A program made the translations under genes and the position numbers. Of a stretch of DNA of 64,000 bases, positions 36,701-50,279 are shown one piece after another. The notes below the pieces were generated by a model. It had not been told where the DNA came from, made no database searches, and was given only the letters and a program-made list of their open reading frames with translations. The stretch is taken from contig CAJJDP010000105.1 in NCBI GenBank assembly GCA_905182995.1, forward strand, positions 1 to 64,000. The letters are read 5' to 3'. Position 1 is the first letter of the stretch. Every line of letters starts with the position of its first letter. This DNA is from Paramecium octaurelia (taxonomy: Eukaryota > Ciliophora > Oligohymenophorea > Peniculida > Parameciidae).

Positions 36701-39700
36701 TCATATTTTGAACGATTCTCTTCCACTTTGTTAATTATTTGACTCCTCAAACCCAGAATCATTCTTCTCAACAAAGTATCCATTTGTCTATCTATTTATC
36801 GACTTGAACTCAATCAGTTTATTGTGAATGAAATTGAATGCCTCTGGATACTGTGATTCCAATAATTGCTTGGTCTCCTCTGACACTTGCACTCTTCCTT
36901 TTTCCCCATTCGATTCCATCTTATTAGAAATCATTACATCAGCTCCATACACATCATACCTCACTATCTCAGTTCCTAAGATGCCAGCTATCACTTTACC
37001 CTAATTATTTATTCAATACTCTTACTGTATGAATCCCTATTCTCATATCCAATCCATCAAATCCGATTATTTATCTAACGTTCCTTATAATCTCAATCAT
37101 ACCGAATCCCAATTCAACAACATTTTTGGCTTCCTATGCTGGGTTCCTTTATCTAATGTCTATTATTCCCAATGCAACATAACAATCTCCTATTGTGTAT
37201 AATTTATATGTATTTTGAGTCAAACATTATTTATCGAATTCAGTAAATAGATTTCTCAACATGTTTACCACTTATTCCGGTTCCACTTTACTTGAATACT
37301 CAGTAAACCCAGCAATATCTGCAAATAACAGTGTGGCATCTTCCAACTATTCAACCAGAAAAACTCTCTGATTATTGGATAAGAATTATTTTAGAATATG
37401 ATTAGGCAACAAATATTTTACTAAGTTTTCAGATTAGCTTTTCTTTATCCCCAAAGATCTCTTGTTATTAAAAGTATTTAGATCCTAATAAAACATGTTG
37501 TAATGTACTGAAAACATTAAAATACCCTAGAATATTGTGTAGTAGGCAATTGGCCAACTATGAAATTTGATTAGCACTATCAGAATCTAAGTAAAACAAA
37601 ATACTAACAGAAATATCAATTTCTAGGTAATTTCGATTATCTGAAATGAGCAAAAGAAACAAAGCAATAAGATTCCTTCAGAAGCCTGCAATTCAATTAG
37701 TTCCTCACTCTTTAGCATTATGAATTCCAGCAAGATACTGAACAATAGTAATATGTAAGTGCCCAAAAAGTAGTTGCTGTTGTAGAACCTATGTTTCAAT
37801 TTCTTATTCTATGACAAGGCCAACATCAATAATATCAATGCGGCCACCAACCTTATGACGATTATCAAATTAGAAATAGCTATAATTTCAAATTGCCATA
37901 TAATGAACAACGTAAAAGTCTTAGCCAAATATTATAGGAAATGCAAATAGATGGTTATTAAAACGATGTTTCTGCCCTCAGCCACCTACTCTTTAAATTC
38001 CATTGCTAATTGATATTAATGGTCTTTGAACCCAAGATATAGTTTCTTCCTTTCCAATTGCAAGCATTCACTTATAACATTGCTATTATCGTCCTCCAAA
38101 TACCCTTTAATCTTATCAAATTCTATATCAAAGTCAGGGTAATCGTCAATTTAATCTATCTGTAATTCTCTTCTTAATTTTTGAGAAATTTCTAAGAGCA
38201 AATTCGATTTCTCCAAATATGATTATTACAACTCCTTGTCTTAACAACTATTGTCCTGCTCATTTTCAAGTTAAATGTTCTGATTGCTGTTTATTTTGAT
38301 TTGATTTAGAGTTGACATAGCCTAAGGCAACCCTCTCATTAACAAAGTCTACCTTGTATTAGTCTTCCTTCTAAACTGCTTCGCTTGTTCCTACTATCTA
38401 TTAGATTCCTATGAAGAATCCTATTAAGCTGGTATGGATTATTTTGATGAGAATTATTGCAGAACATCCTATTATTGGTTTTAAAGGGACACCTCATCTT
38501 ATTTGTTGATGATTATACTATTTTATCTCTTCTGAGAATTCTAAGCGAAATACGAGGGTTATTTAGTTTGGGTCTGATACACCTAAGCTTATTATTGTAT
38601 CTACAAAGATGTTTGAGGAGAATAAACTATTTAATTGGATTCTTCATTCTTTAAAATTACACCTCTCTTTTTAATGTTTTTTTTGTCGGTGTTTCTCTTT
38701 ATGTCTTTGCTAACCTAATAGGTGATTAACTCTCCTTTTCCCTTGGCAGCCACCTTCCTTTCAGTGAATTGCAAATCAGGCATATTGATTTCCTAATAGG
38801 CTTCACTGGATAATGTCACTTATCCATCCTACCCAGTTGAACACACTCTACTGGTTGTGTTAACTGTGTCTCCTATCAGTGAGAATTAAGGTTTGTGATG
38901 GCCAATGACTCCAGCTATTACTCTGCCGTAATGAATCCCAATCTTTATTGTTAAATACCCGATTTAACCATACTTCACCTTCTTTGTATGTTCCATCATC
39001 TCCAAAGCCAATTGAACAGCCTACCAAATATCAATTACATTGTTACTCTCTTAACACAATTCTAATTGTTGAATTTAGTCCCCTGATCTACAGCTTTGAG
39101 TCCCCCAGCAGCCATGTAGGTTTTACCGACAGTCTCAATCTTCTACATGCCATTCTAAGTGCACAACTAATCAAACTATCTGAATAACCCATCCAATATC
39201 TTCACTATGTTCTCCTTCTCTATGGTAATCAAATCATCGAATCCACAAATGTCACAAAACACTATAGATACATTTCCTTGATTTTCAGCTATTTCGAACA
39301 TGCCCTCTACAATATTATATCAATTTACTTGCATTTATTCTGTCCCTGATAAATTTTGGCAACAATATAGACAATACATTGGTCATATTCGAAGTCTCCT
39401 AATTCAACGTGACATCCAACATGAAGTCTTCCCTTTCCAGTCTTATCAATTTGTATTGCAAAGCCATAAATAGAATGCTTGTGGTTATAGCTATTATTTC
39501 GCCGTTGATCACAGCGAAGTATGTAACTTGGGTAAACTAAAATTCAATCACTGAAAACTTCTTTAGAAATCCCACCAAGGAGATGAATACTAAAATAAAA
39601 TTTACAATTGGCAAATGCACTCTCGATTGCAATATTATTACTATATAGTTTTAAGTAATTAGTATCTCATAGATTCCATGAGTGTCAGTTGATCCGACAT

Positions 39701-42700
39701 CGCAAATAAATTTAATCAGACATCTGATGCTGACGATTGCCAAATTTATAAAGAAAAAATGCTTTGAGTATATGTTTGAGCACACCAAAGACAACAATGC
39801 GATTTCTAATGCTATGCCCAGGATGTATGTCATAAAATATAGAGTGGTTTGAAATTGATTCATGTTGTAGACTACGTACAATATTATTGCAATTATTTCT
39901 AAAAACAGAAGAGTAAATATCGATTTGTATTTTTCCAATTTCAACCATAAAATCTTAGACAATCTTTTGAATTTCATCTCTGTGTCTTTGTTCATGAATT
40001 TTAATGTAAATGGATTCACCTTGTCTTGATTTACCTTTAAATTAGACCCCGATACCATCTCCTAAATAGAGATATCCAAGTCATCATTATTTCTTTTAAA
40101 TATCTTACCAGCTATTACTGCTATTCTTTTGATAAGATTGTGATATTTCTTTTTATTCGTATTTTTCTTCCCGTTTATTTTTGATTGTATCTAAGAGATC
40201 TCCTCATAACTTTGTTCACTTTTTATCAAACTTTGACAAAACAAAGGTTAAATCACTTCAATACAAGTACTCAGACATAATTAGGCAAAGATATAGAAAA
40301 AGAAAACAAACCATGAATTCGGATCAATAAACAATCCTTCAAAAGTTTCAATATTTTCATCAAATGAATACTTGACAGACAATAATGACATTGAAAGCCA
40401 ACAAACAAGATAAGCAAATAATAAAATTATCCATGCAACCATCTTTTACACAGTTGAAACACATAATTTTACGATATCACTTCCAATCAATAAAAGTAGT
40501 AACATCTATCTTATAAGACCAATCTAAGTATTACTCTAATACAAGGTGTAGTAAGATAGCCATAATAACACCGCATCAAGTAAAGCATTCCCATTTATTT
40601 TAAATACAAATGATATCACTTTTTTCTTTTTAAAAGTTTTTATATTGATTTTGAATTGTTCTTGATACATCTTAGAATCTGCATGATAATTTTCATTTAA
40701 TTTTGATATCAAACTTGCAATTTGTTATAGAATCAACATCAAACTCTAGTAAACTGTTAGCCACCCACCCTCAATCAACTAATAGTTTTATGCACAATTT
40801 GTTGAGTACATTAGAAACAATGAATATAATATCAGTAATGATCTATAAAATGAAAACACTAGCAAATCGTCATAAACTTCTGCAAAAATCCTACTCTCGA
40901 AGAACATCAATCCACACAAGTCTTCAAAATTATTTATGCAAATGTCTGAAGTAGGCATTTTTTAAACATCCTTAATAGTATAGATCTTCTTTAACGGATT
41001 TTCCATAATCTTGTTCATTGATAATCGTTAGTTGATCTTCAGTTTAGTACTCAATTTTTATGTTTGATAACTTGTTGGGATATGGAATAATTGGATGCCC
41101 ATATTGGCTTTTCTGAACATTTGAATATCATTAAACGAATCCCCAATTGCTAAGACTTTTTTGTTTCCTTAGAATTAAGTTTAGATAATTTTGATAATTT
41201 CTGCTTTTTCTTATGCATTGAATCTGTAAGCTATCAATGAGTTACAAAAATATAAGAGAAATATTAGATGACCCAGCAACATATTATCTTCCTAAATTAA
41301 TTTAAATTATTCCCCACTCAAAATAATTGAGTATGCTTTAATTTCTGGAAATACTTAGGATTGCATTTGCTGGCTTTTCCCCAATTTATTTTGGCTTTCC
41401 TAATTTTGACTTTGTTCAGCAACCTTTGAGGGATACTTTTCAGTCAGAGTGTTGAGTCTAAGTGCTTTCGATTATTGCATATTGTTGACATTGGTATTGA
41501 TAGTATTAGACTCGTTGGCTTATAGTTATTAGGCCATTTGAGCCAATTGATTTTTAATTACTAATTTGGCATTATCTGAATCTATGTATAGTAATTGATC
41601 CGTAGTTGACAACAATTTAGACTTGTAAGCAACAGGCAAGACTCTATTCAAATCATCACCTGATAATAAGAACAAACTTAAATCAGCTTATCTCATTTAT
41701 TATATCAGAACCTTAGCATCTGGGCGTATTTTCTCTTTGATACCTAACACATGCATAATTTACATATCCTTTTCTACATCGTGAAATAATTGGATTAAAT
41801 CATTTTAAGATTGAGAAAATTTGAGTTCTTAATATCTATCAAGAAACTCCTATTTCTCATTTTCTCTTAAATAAATTTTAGAGTATACCACTGTTCTCAT
41901 GCCAGTCATATGCAATTTTAGGAATATACGATCCCAATATTCTCTGCTGCTTTTATCTATGTCAACATATGAGGGTATTTGATTGAACTCTTCCCTTACA
42001 ATGAGAACAGAATTAATGAGTTCATCCTCTTATTCATTCTCGGATGAAAATTAAAATTATTCAGCCAATTTATCTGGATATTGTATTAGTACTCCTAAGC
42101 GAGGATGCAAGTGGGAATACTGGTTGATTGCCAGGATTTGAAATTCATGGATTTCTTTTAAGATTTCAATAATGTAAGTGATCTTTCCACTTTATTCATT
42201 TGTACAAATAAATTTAAAGTCGAAAAAGTTAGCAAATCTCATTAGCTCTTAATCGAACAAGTGTGAAGTTGAATCATGAATGAATTGGTCATCTTATTGT
42301 GTGAATTTAGATATTACTTCTTAACACAGCAGTAAAGAGAGTACTGCCTCTTAATAAAACATTTAATTTTATCCACAGACTAACTTTTAATAAAATTCTT
42401 AATCTTTAAAAAAGGCAATTTCAATTTATTCTTCATCAAACTGAAAAAATTGAGTTTAAAATTTATTATTTCGATGAACAAAGGATGATTATTTTTTTAT
42501 TTATCTTAGCTCTTCCTTCTTGGTTGCATCACTGTCACTTCTCGGCTTTTTCTATTTGTCACTATACATAGACTATTTCTCATCCACTTGCATTAATTGA
42601 ATTTCTTCAAATGGACTAGAGGATGGAGACTATTAGATGGAAAGTGATTAATTAATGATTGATTTATTAAAAAATGGCTTAGGCTTATTCCCCTTCAATT

Positions 42701-44693
42701 CAGGTGTAATCTTACAATGAGTATCATCTAAATCTTCTGGCTTTAAATTTTCCACAATATTGTGTCCAAGTAATTCAGAAATATTACCCTCAGAAATTTT
42801 AACATTTGCACTGTCTAACTCTGACTTGCTCAAAATTCCAGATTATTATAAAGGTTAAAATGTTTAAATTTTATTATTAAGAGTATTCTGAGCATCCTCT
42901 TCTCTCAACAATGTTTGATGTAAAAATGTAGATCTTTGTTTTAAATTCTGAGATTTATTTATAGACTTCGTTAGTTGAATTGTATTTTTACAGCTACTAT
43001 TTCTTATCTTTTATTGCTAATCAATTGCTATTTATTCATCAGAATTTTCTTCTTGTTCTGGAATACGAAAATTCGGATTCTATTTCAACTATTAATTGAA
43101 ATTGTCCTTGTACAACTACCACCCATTTTGTATCTTTTTTTAACTGAACTTGTACATCATGTCTTCGATTATTATTGATCTAACTCTAAAATCTCCAGAT
43201 GTCAATGTTCCTGTCTTATCAAAACACACATATTCAGTCATGACCAAATCACCTATAGACACAGAATTCAATTATTAATAGTTGATTGTTTATTGTGGCT
43301 AATTTTAACTATTCACTCCTCCAAGATTTGAACCACCTTTAACTCTGTAATCAAATTAATTATGATATTTTGATCTCCTGTATTTAAAATGAGCATATCC
43401 CATTTCAATTAAATCTATACAATTGTAAAAGTATATTGGAGTTGTCTTAAGATACTGAATCATATAAAAAACCAATGTGATGCTATCAAACACTGCTTCT
43501 TCGTATTCGCTTCTGCATAGCTTAAACGATGCAACTAGCCAACTAATAAATGTTATTATTATGCTTATGGTCAAAGTCAGCGCAAAAAACATCCTAGATT
43601 TTTAAACAAAAAATGATTTTTTCTCTGCCATATTTAAATTATCATAACACAAACATTTCTGCCCTACAAACAATACCAACCCAATCAAGTACTGACAGGT
43701 TTTCAATTGCTCTTCTCTCCTTACTACATTTTGTCTATTGAAATTTTCCCCTTTAGGGTCCTTTTTTAATTTGATATAACCAAAAATATTCTCATTTGAG
43801 TCTTTATCAAATTAAATTTGACCAGTCAATATCTTTTTGTAATCAAAACCCTGTGCTTTGTATTTACCATTTTTTAGCATTGTTAATTATGTTGGTTACC
43901 TTCCATCCTCTTAAGTCTAACCGTCCAATTATTATGTTGAAACTCCAACAATATCATCCGATACATCAATTATTAATATGTCTGCAGGACAAACTTCATT
44001 TCTTTTTAAATAAATTAAATCCCCTACTTCTAACTATTACCATTGAATATTTTCATATAGTTATAGTTTTTCTTTTTTTCTGCCGGACTAAACTGAATGG
44101 GGTTTTTTTTATATCTCAACTTTTGATATTACAACTTATGGTTCTTTGGAAATAAGTTAATTTTCAGTTTGTACTGTGACAATTTGTGGCTTGTTGCCTG
44201 AATTAATATCTTTCCTCAATCTTCTGTATCTTGTGACTTCTCGGTTATTGGTTTTCTTGTCGTATTCCATTTTTTGATAATCAAAATAAAATGCCTTTGC
44301 AATTTATAACACATAGTGCATCGACAACGGTAAAATGTACATTACCAGGTCCTCCTAACTTTAAATATCAGATTATTCTTACTTAATTTAAAGAGTGCAA
44401 AAATGAACAATCATCACTAAATAATAGATTAGAACCCCTATTCTTTCAAATTACTTGAAAAAGAGATAGAAAAGCAAAGTCTTAAAATCAAAATACCCCG
44501 TGTTGATCTTATTAACTAATTCGCTCTACTTCATTCCTTTTATATTCACAACCTCCCCACAATCAATTTCTATCTATTCCACTCAAATTCAAATATATAC
44601 TTAATAATGAAATCTCTTCTGGTTTTGCCGACTTTTGGCATTATCATATTTACGTTTCAATTACTCATATATTAATTTTCCTAATGTTTTCAT
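36701..44693 (-). CDS. Guanylyl cyclase with N-terminal P4-ATPase-like domain (fusion)
   Basis: Large membrane protein, ATG at 44693 (MKTLGKLIYEQL), TGA at 36701-36703, with many small introns not all placed. The N-terminal half is a P4-type ATPase: TM region with a TPIYFYNCIDLIEMGYAHF helix, an intact phosphorylation loop CFDKTGTLTSGDF (43200-43220), and a hinge motif changed to GDSFNDIQMF near 41.15 kb. A second TM set and the first cyclase domain follow (about 39.3-38.7 kb: FCDICGFDDL, QKIETVGKTYMAAGGL, QFSLIGDTVN). After six more TM segments comes the second cyclase domain (about 37.35-36.75 kb: FADIAGFTEY, YTIGDCYVALG). Glu in KIETVG and Ser in QFSLIGDT point to GTP. Both metal Asp residues are in the last domain, so C1/C2 order is inverted relative to mammalian adenylyl cyclase. 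Confidence 0.9.
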
Positions 44694-46331
44694 TATACTT
44701 TTATTAAATAATTAAGAATATCATTTTTATTCAATTTAATTAATTTGAATTTCCAAAGGATTCAAGTTTATTTTTCTTTTCGTTTTAGCATACTGAAAAA
44801 TCAAAAAATGGAGAGACCTACAATTTTTTTTTGACTTTGGTTATCATTACAATAATTGCTTTTAATTTGTTCCAAAATTGTCAGTTATATATAAAGATCG
44901 ATAAGACACTCATAAACCAAAAGCGATTTGGACAAATCGTTATGAGTTACTTTCTGTTACAATATAAAATTAGAAATTATTATCTTATATAAATGAACCA
45001 ATAGTTCTAAATAGTTATTTTAAAGCAAACTAAATAATTTGAGATTGAAGAAATATATTTATATGTTATTTGATCTTTTAAAGTCTTTTGGAGAATATGA
45101 GATGCAACCATAAACTATAAATAAAAAAAGTATTTAAAAATTATCAATCCTCAAGACGATAAAATAATTTACTATTTATGTAATTCTATAATAGCTAGAT
45201 TATTGTATATATGATGAAATTATGTAAAATTGAAATGAATATTTGTAAAAAAACTATAATCTCATGATTATAATAAAAATAAAATGATTCTTCAAATATC
45301 AAAATTAAAAGATAATAAGTATTAATAGGATGGATGATTTAAAAAAGCAGTGAACCAAAGGCATTTATTGATATTGATTAAATTATATTGCCTTATTACA
45401 TTTAGGGATATCCTACCTTAATTATTAGAATAAGTAAAAACGATTTAGGAATAAACCAAAAGGTTTCAGATATGATGATTGATATTTTTAAGAATAGGCA
45501 AATTTATTTGAAACAACCTTTTAATACACCCAGCCACTTTGAAAGCTTAAATTGTTATTATGGATATTTTTTTTCATTTATAATTATGTCTTGAAGATTA
45601 CTATGGTTCTAAGCCATTTTTACTCTTGATAATTATTTTAGATCATCATAATTAAATGGACAATTTTATATTCTTTTACAAAATCCGGTTTTGTTAAATT
45701 TGTATTGAGGGACACAGAAAATGTTAATAATTCAATCAATTAAATGATATTTATATTTTGGAGTTTAGAAATCAAACTTTCTTTACAAGGTAAGTAGTTT
45801 AGTCCAAGATTTTAGGGTTTAATGATCCAATTATTTGTTTAACTTAATCACCAACTAAATTAATATGTTGTTCTTAAAACAAATTAAGTAAATTTAAAGG
45901 TATGTTAAAATTAACTTGTAATGCAATTTCATATATAAATATCATTTAATGTAAATGTGAATTTCGATTATCAAGAAATTCTCTTTATAGGTCAAGTTAA
46001 ACTTAATTGATGCTTAATGTTGAATCATTGATTAAAATTAATAAATGATCTATTAAAATTCATTTAATTTGAATCCACATAAATTTCAATGATTATCTCA
46101 TTTATCAATTGAAGTTTTAGGACTAGCATCTGTTAATTCTGAGGATATTCTTATTTTCAATCTCCTCAAAATTGTAGAGTTCAATTTTGTTTGGATTATG
46201 CAATCTTACGAATGACCTTGAATTCAGCTTGAACTCTACAAATCCTATCTATAAAATTATCTAACCCATAAATTAGATTATAACTATTGACCTTTTGTAT
46301 TTTTTCAATATGAATAATTATTTTTATTAAT
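44694..46331. other. 1.6-kb AT-rich intergenic stretch
   Basis: It lies between the divergent cyclase and 46332 genes. One TGA-free plus-strand stretch at about 45366-45596 reads protein-like (contains DLGINQKVSDMMIDIF and NTPSHFESLNCYYG) but has no start or exon partner. A 13-bp inverted repeat lies at 46172/46229. Otherwise nothing supportable. Confidence 0.4.
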
Positions 46332-47165
46332 ATGAAGTTTTCATTCTTGAAACATAATTTAGCTGAGTTAATCGGTAAGGTGGAACAGTTAGATTCACCA
46401 AGCTCTATAATAAAGAAATTCGGTCCATACCTTATGACGAGTTTGTTTAATCAAAAGCTGCAAGAAAGTCAAGAAGTCATAAATTATATGGAAAAGAATA
46501 TTGATAAGAGTACTTTCATTCGAAATTTTACTCATGACCCTCAAGCTAAAAATTGGAGAACTAACTATAGAAAATCGATTGAAAGTTTAGCTTGTTCGAT
46601 TATAGTTGATAATCAAAATATCATTGATAAGCATTACACAACAACATTGAAGGAAGAATAAATAACTTTGCCAGAAGCACTGCCTTTAGCGTATACATTG
46701 GTTATTTAAAAAGTAAAAAAGTGGAATACCACACAGGAATAAGAGGCTTTGCAAAGATTAACCTATTTACTAAATACTTAAAAGTAGGATCAATAAAAAA
46801 TGAACATAAACCTCCTGTATTAAAAACATTTCCTATCGGACCTTGGATTATATTACCCTGAGTTGTTATTTCATTCACAAGGTAAGATCTTCTGTACAGA
46901 ATTGCCCTTGGATTACTTTATCGGGGAATTGAAAATAGAGTACAAAGATTTCTTTATTGAAGATAACAATTTGGTTGATTTGAAGATAGGAGATTAAGTT
47001 TATGTTTTTATGTACCCTGATGAATTTGAGAATTAAACTATTAAAGCTTTTATGTTAAAATATGTGAGAATCAAGAGATTGCAGGAGTTGTATTCTAATG
47101 TTCATGTAGTTTGGTGTTATAAAGGGATGAAAAAGAAGGAGTTACTTGATGCTATTGGTATCTGA
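46332..47165 (+). CDS. Hypothetical protein, 277 aa
   Basis: An intronless frame of 278 codons from ATG at 46332 (MKFSFLKHNLAELIGK) to TGA at 47163-47165, with six in-frame TAA/TAG glutamines. It is soluble-looking: the first 110 residues are helical and charged, and the second half contains strand-like segments (KIFCTELPLDYFIGELKIEY, YVFMYPDEFENQ, HVVWCYKGMKKKELL). No signal peptide, TM segment or known motif. Function not recognised. Confidence 0.65.
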
Positions 47166-47667
47166 GAGCTTGTTTTATCATATATATTAATAATCAAGAA
47201 AAAAAAAAAATATATCAAATAATTTGGTGTTGAGCTTATTTCTTCAACATTTTAAATAACCATATTTTATGTGTGTGCACTATTTAAATAATAACACAAA
47301 GTTTTATATTGAAAATATGCATTTATAAATTAATATTATTTATTTAATAAATTTTACAGGAAGAAAGATGAAAAAATTGATTGCTGCTTCACTATCATTT
47401 GTATCCCTTTTGACAATCGGAATGGTATTTAAATCCCCTTACTGAGCAGTATTAATTATGATTATTATTAAAATATACAATAAATCATAATCAAAAACTA
47501 TTTAATATCAATGGATCAAACAGAACTCCATATATATTAACTTCAAATAGAAGTGTCTTTTTGATTGTGTATGACCACATTTAATTTTTAAATAAATAAT
47601 ATTTTATAATTTTGAGAGCAATTTATGACAATTTGTTATGTATATATGCATGAAATGATAAAATATT
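47166..47667. other. Intergenic, 502 bp, convergent gene ends
   Basis: Contains a 25-codon plus-strand frame at 47368-47445 that looks like a signal peptide (MKKLIAASLSFVSLL) but leads nowhere, with or without a possible intron after it. No supported gene. Confidence 0.4.
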
Positions 47668-49666
47668 TCAAACAAAATGTAGATCCTATTCTTGAACCCC
47701 CAACTCCTTTAGAATGGGGGGAATGGACTTACTCATTGATGGTGGACCACAAATATAAAATTTCTCATATTAGGATACAAATCCAATATGCTTTTAGAAG
47801 AACACCTTATTAAATCTCTCATTAACACAACATACATTCTCTGTCCATTCTTTCACTTTGAGTATCATCTTAAAACATTGTTGGGGTAATTGTTTCTATA
47901 GTGATATAAGTGGAAAATAGATGTTGGAGCCTATTAATTCTGATTTATTGGCTGCTGCAAATATCAGAGTAATATGTAAATTAGTATGGAATGAGCATTC
48001 TAATGGATTGAGTATGTTAGCGAATTATTTCCCATATTTTTTCTCGACGATTTCGTAAATAGTTGATTATAAAAGAAAATCCAATAAATCCAGAAATGGT
48101 AGTATACCTGTTCCTCCACATATGATTACAATTTTGCCTTTATTGGGTAAGCCTAAGGATGGTCCATAGGGTCCAGTTATTTAAAATTATTCATATTGAT
48201 TCTTATGAATGTATTGAGATAATCCATTCTTTGATTCGTAATTCTTGATGATCAATGGGAGCTCATTTAGGTATTTTGGTTAGACATGGAAATGATCAAA
48301 GCACTCCTTATTGTGCAATTGAGTCTCAACTAAATTTATTAGTTGCTTTCTGTATTAAACATTCTCTGGAGCCATACTTATAATGCAAGTGTATTATCTG
48401 ATGGGCACCTAAGAATTGGAATGAGCTTTCACTTAATAATACCTACCAAATTAGTTATAATTTGTTAATTGTGATGAAACTTTTCTATATTCATTATCAA
48501 AACCAAAATAACCAACTTTTTCCGATATTTAATTAATTGTAATCAATTTCCACAAATTTGTATTATATTATAAAACGCTGTTATTTTAAATAATAAAATT
48601 GATATTATTGATTCTTCCAATTGTGTTCTACTTGATCATTTAAATAGCTTTATCTGAGTGTTTAAAGGCTGGACAACTGCCATCTTCTAAACCTTGGCTG
48701 CCATAAATAAACCTCGATATTTCCCTTCCTTTGGTTTTCTCCCAAATATACTATCCTCCAGGATGGACAAATCCTGTGAGATTTATAATCTCATTGTTAA
48801 ATATAAACCACATTTAGTCATTGTAGTCCCTCTGAATGCTTTAGAGATCTAAGAATTACACTGAAAATATTACCATTTTGTATGACATGTTAGACAAATA
48901 AAGCATCTTGTATGGTTTTAGGTTAACATTACTCCTCTTTCTATTTGAAAATTTTGGAGAAGAGAGTTCCATTTTAATACACGAATTCCAGAAGCACTCT
49001 CCAAAAGAATATGAGGGCATAAGTGATCCAAAATCCAATCAAATTCCACCTTCCATCTTCGACAAAGTAATTATAAACTTCATAGAAACCTATTCCACAT
49101 TGGATCTTGCCAACCACATACATGAAATAACCTAGATATATGTGAAATATCTGTTGGATCTTGATTGTTTTCTAAGTTCTCTTATTTTCAATACACAATT
49201 TTAAAATTAGACCTCCAATACTTTACAACCCCATTAAGCCAAGAAAGGCGAATCCAATAGGAGCATGCCAGTATGCCAAGTGCTCTTTACCATGGAATTA
49301 TGGAGGATTCCAAATCAAACTCATTAGGATATCTGCTATCATGGTAGGCAACACACACAAACCCATTATGATACTGTGTAGATTTAATCTGTGCTTTAAG
49401 AATATTCCGTATCGATTGGCCAATAATCCGACATCTGCTAAAATTCCCCAAACGATGAAGTTGCTCCACTTATGAAAGTAAAAGACGGTGTGTCGATCTT
49501 CATTGACTTCAGTGAGCTGCATTTCTTGACCTATTGCTATCTATGATGCATTCATACTCTGTTCAACTGAATTATAATCTAAGAATGTTCTGTTAGTTTG
49601 GCTATCTTGTAATTCTTGTGTCCTTGCAAGGCATGCAAAAGATAGAACAACAACAATGTTTAGCAT
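47668..49666 (-). CDS. Cytochrome b561 / cytochrome b5 / cytochrome b5 reductase fusion, 657 aa
   Basis: Predicted NAD(P)H-driven transmembrane electron-transfer protein. ATG at 49666, TGA at 47668-47670; one 25-nt intron gives exactly 658 codons. Residues 1-17 are a signal peptide (MLNIVVVLSFACLART). Residues about 60-225 form a b561-type helical bundle with His in HKWSNFIVWGILADVG, LNLHSIIMG, YWHAPIGF and FHIYLGYFMYVVGK. A cytochrome b5 domain at about 270-340 has the haem loop FVHPGGQYIW; its second haem His is less clear (KHSDKA). The reductase part has the FAD motif VPIRQYTCIIS, then ITGPYGPSLG, IVIICGGTGILPFLD and the end FYICGPPSMSKS. All three modules are in one frame. Likely a ferric/ascorbate or related reductase; the acceptor is unknown. 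Confidence 0.85.
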
Positions 49667-49980
49667 GTAATAAGATATTTTTATTATGTAATACCAAAGA
49701 AATGGTGACCAGAATTAAATACTCCGATTTGATTATGTCATTCAAAATAATCTCACTTATTAGTTTGATTACTAACTGCTTCTGTAAGTTAATTATAAAA
49801 TAAGATTTTATAAATTATAATAAATTCTCCAAATAATTAATCAATATAAAGAAGACTTTTTAAATTCTTATTGAACTTTCGTTTCTCAAAAGTGTTTTCC
49901 TTCATCCAAGACTGTTGGAATAGGTATTACCTCTCAATTCTGATCTCAAATGTATGTTTTTACTAAAATTCTGAAATCTT
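49667..49980. other. Intergenic, 314 bp
   Basis: AT-rich spacer between two minus-strand genes. A short minus frame near 49.80-49.95 kb (containing SWMKENTFEKRKFNKN) may be an extra exon of the small gene at 49981, but no clean splice could be drawn. Confidence 0.3.
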
Positions 49981-50279
49981 TCAATTTTAACTAATCTAAA
50001 TTAATTGTAACTAAAATCTTTAACTTTTGCAATTTGATTGTTAAATATCAAATTAACTACACCAATTTGAAGCTACTAACCTAATTAATAAATACCAGTT
50101 TACAATGACTCTAAAGAATGGATTCACCATGAATACATGTGATTTCTCAAATATTCTTAGATTGCATCTCTCAGAGCTGGCCCTTTGAAAAACTTAAAAT
50201 AGGACTGTTTTTGGGTTATTTGAGTGGTCTCCTTCTTAGAGGATGGAGTTGCAACGATTAGACAGGAGAGAATTCTCAT
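49981..50279 (-). CDS. Small hypothetical protein, 90 aa, tentative
   Basis: ATG at 50279 (MRILSCLIVATPSS), one 26-nt intron (GTATTC..TTTAG), TGA at 49981-49983, 91 codons. The N-terminus has a short hydrophobic stretch followed by YFKFFKGPALRDAIQEYLRNH. The last third is Gln/Asn-rich and less convincing. A different splice would extend it to about 49.8 kb. Function not recognised; a small mitochondrial protein is one possibility, without real evidence. Confidence 0.35.

Noticed and set aside
43796..44155. 119-aa plus-strand ORF with hydrophobic stretches
   Set aside because: Antisense of the ATPase TM region in the cyclase gene.
47368..47445. 25-codon signal-peptide-like ORF
   Set aside because: Too short, and neither reading through nor splicing the possible intron leads to a protein.
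47625..47813. Plus-strand ORF MTICYVYMHEMIKYF
   Set aside because: Antisense of the reductase C-terminus (CGPPSMSKS).
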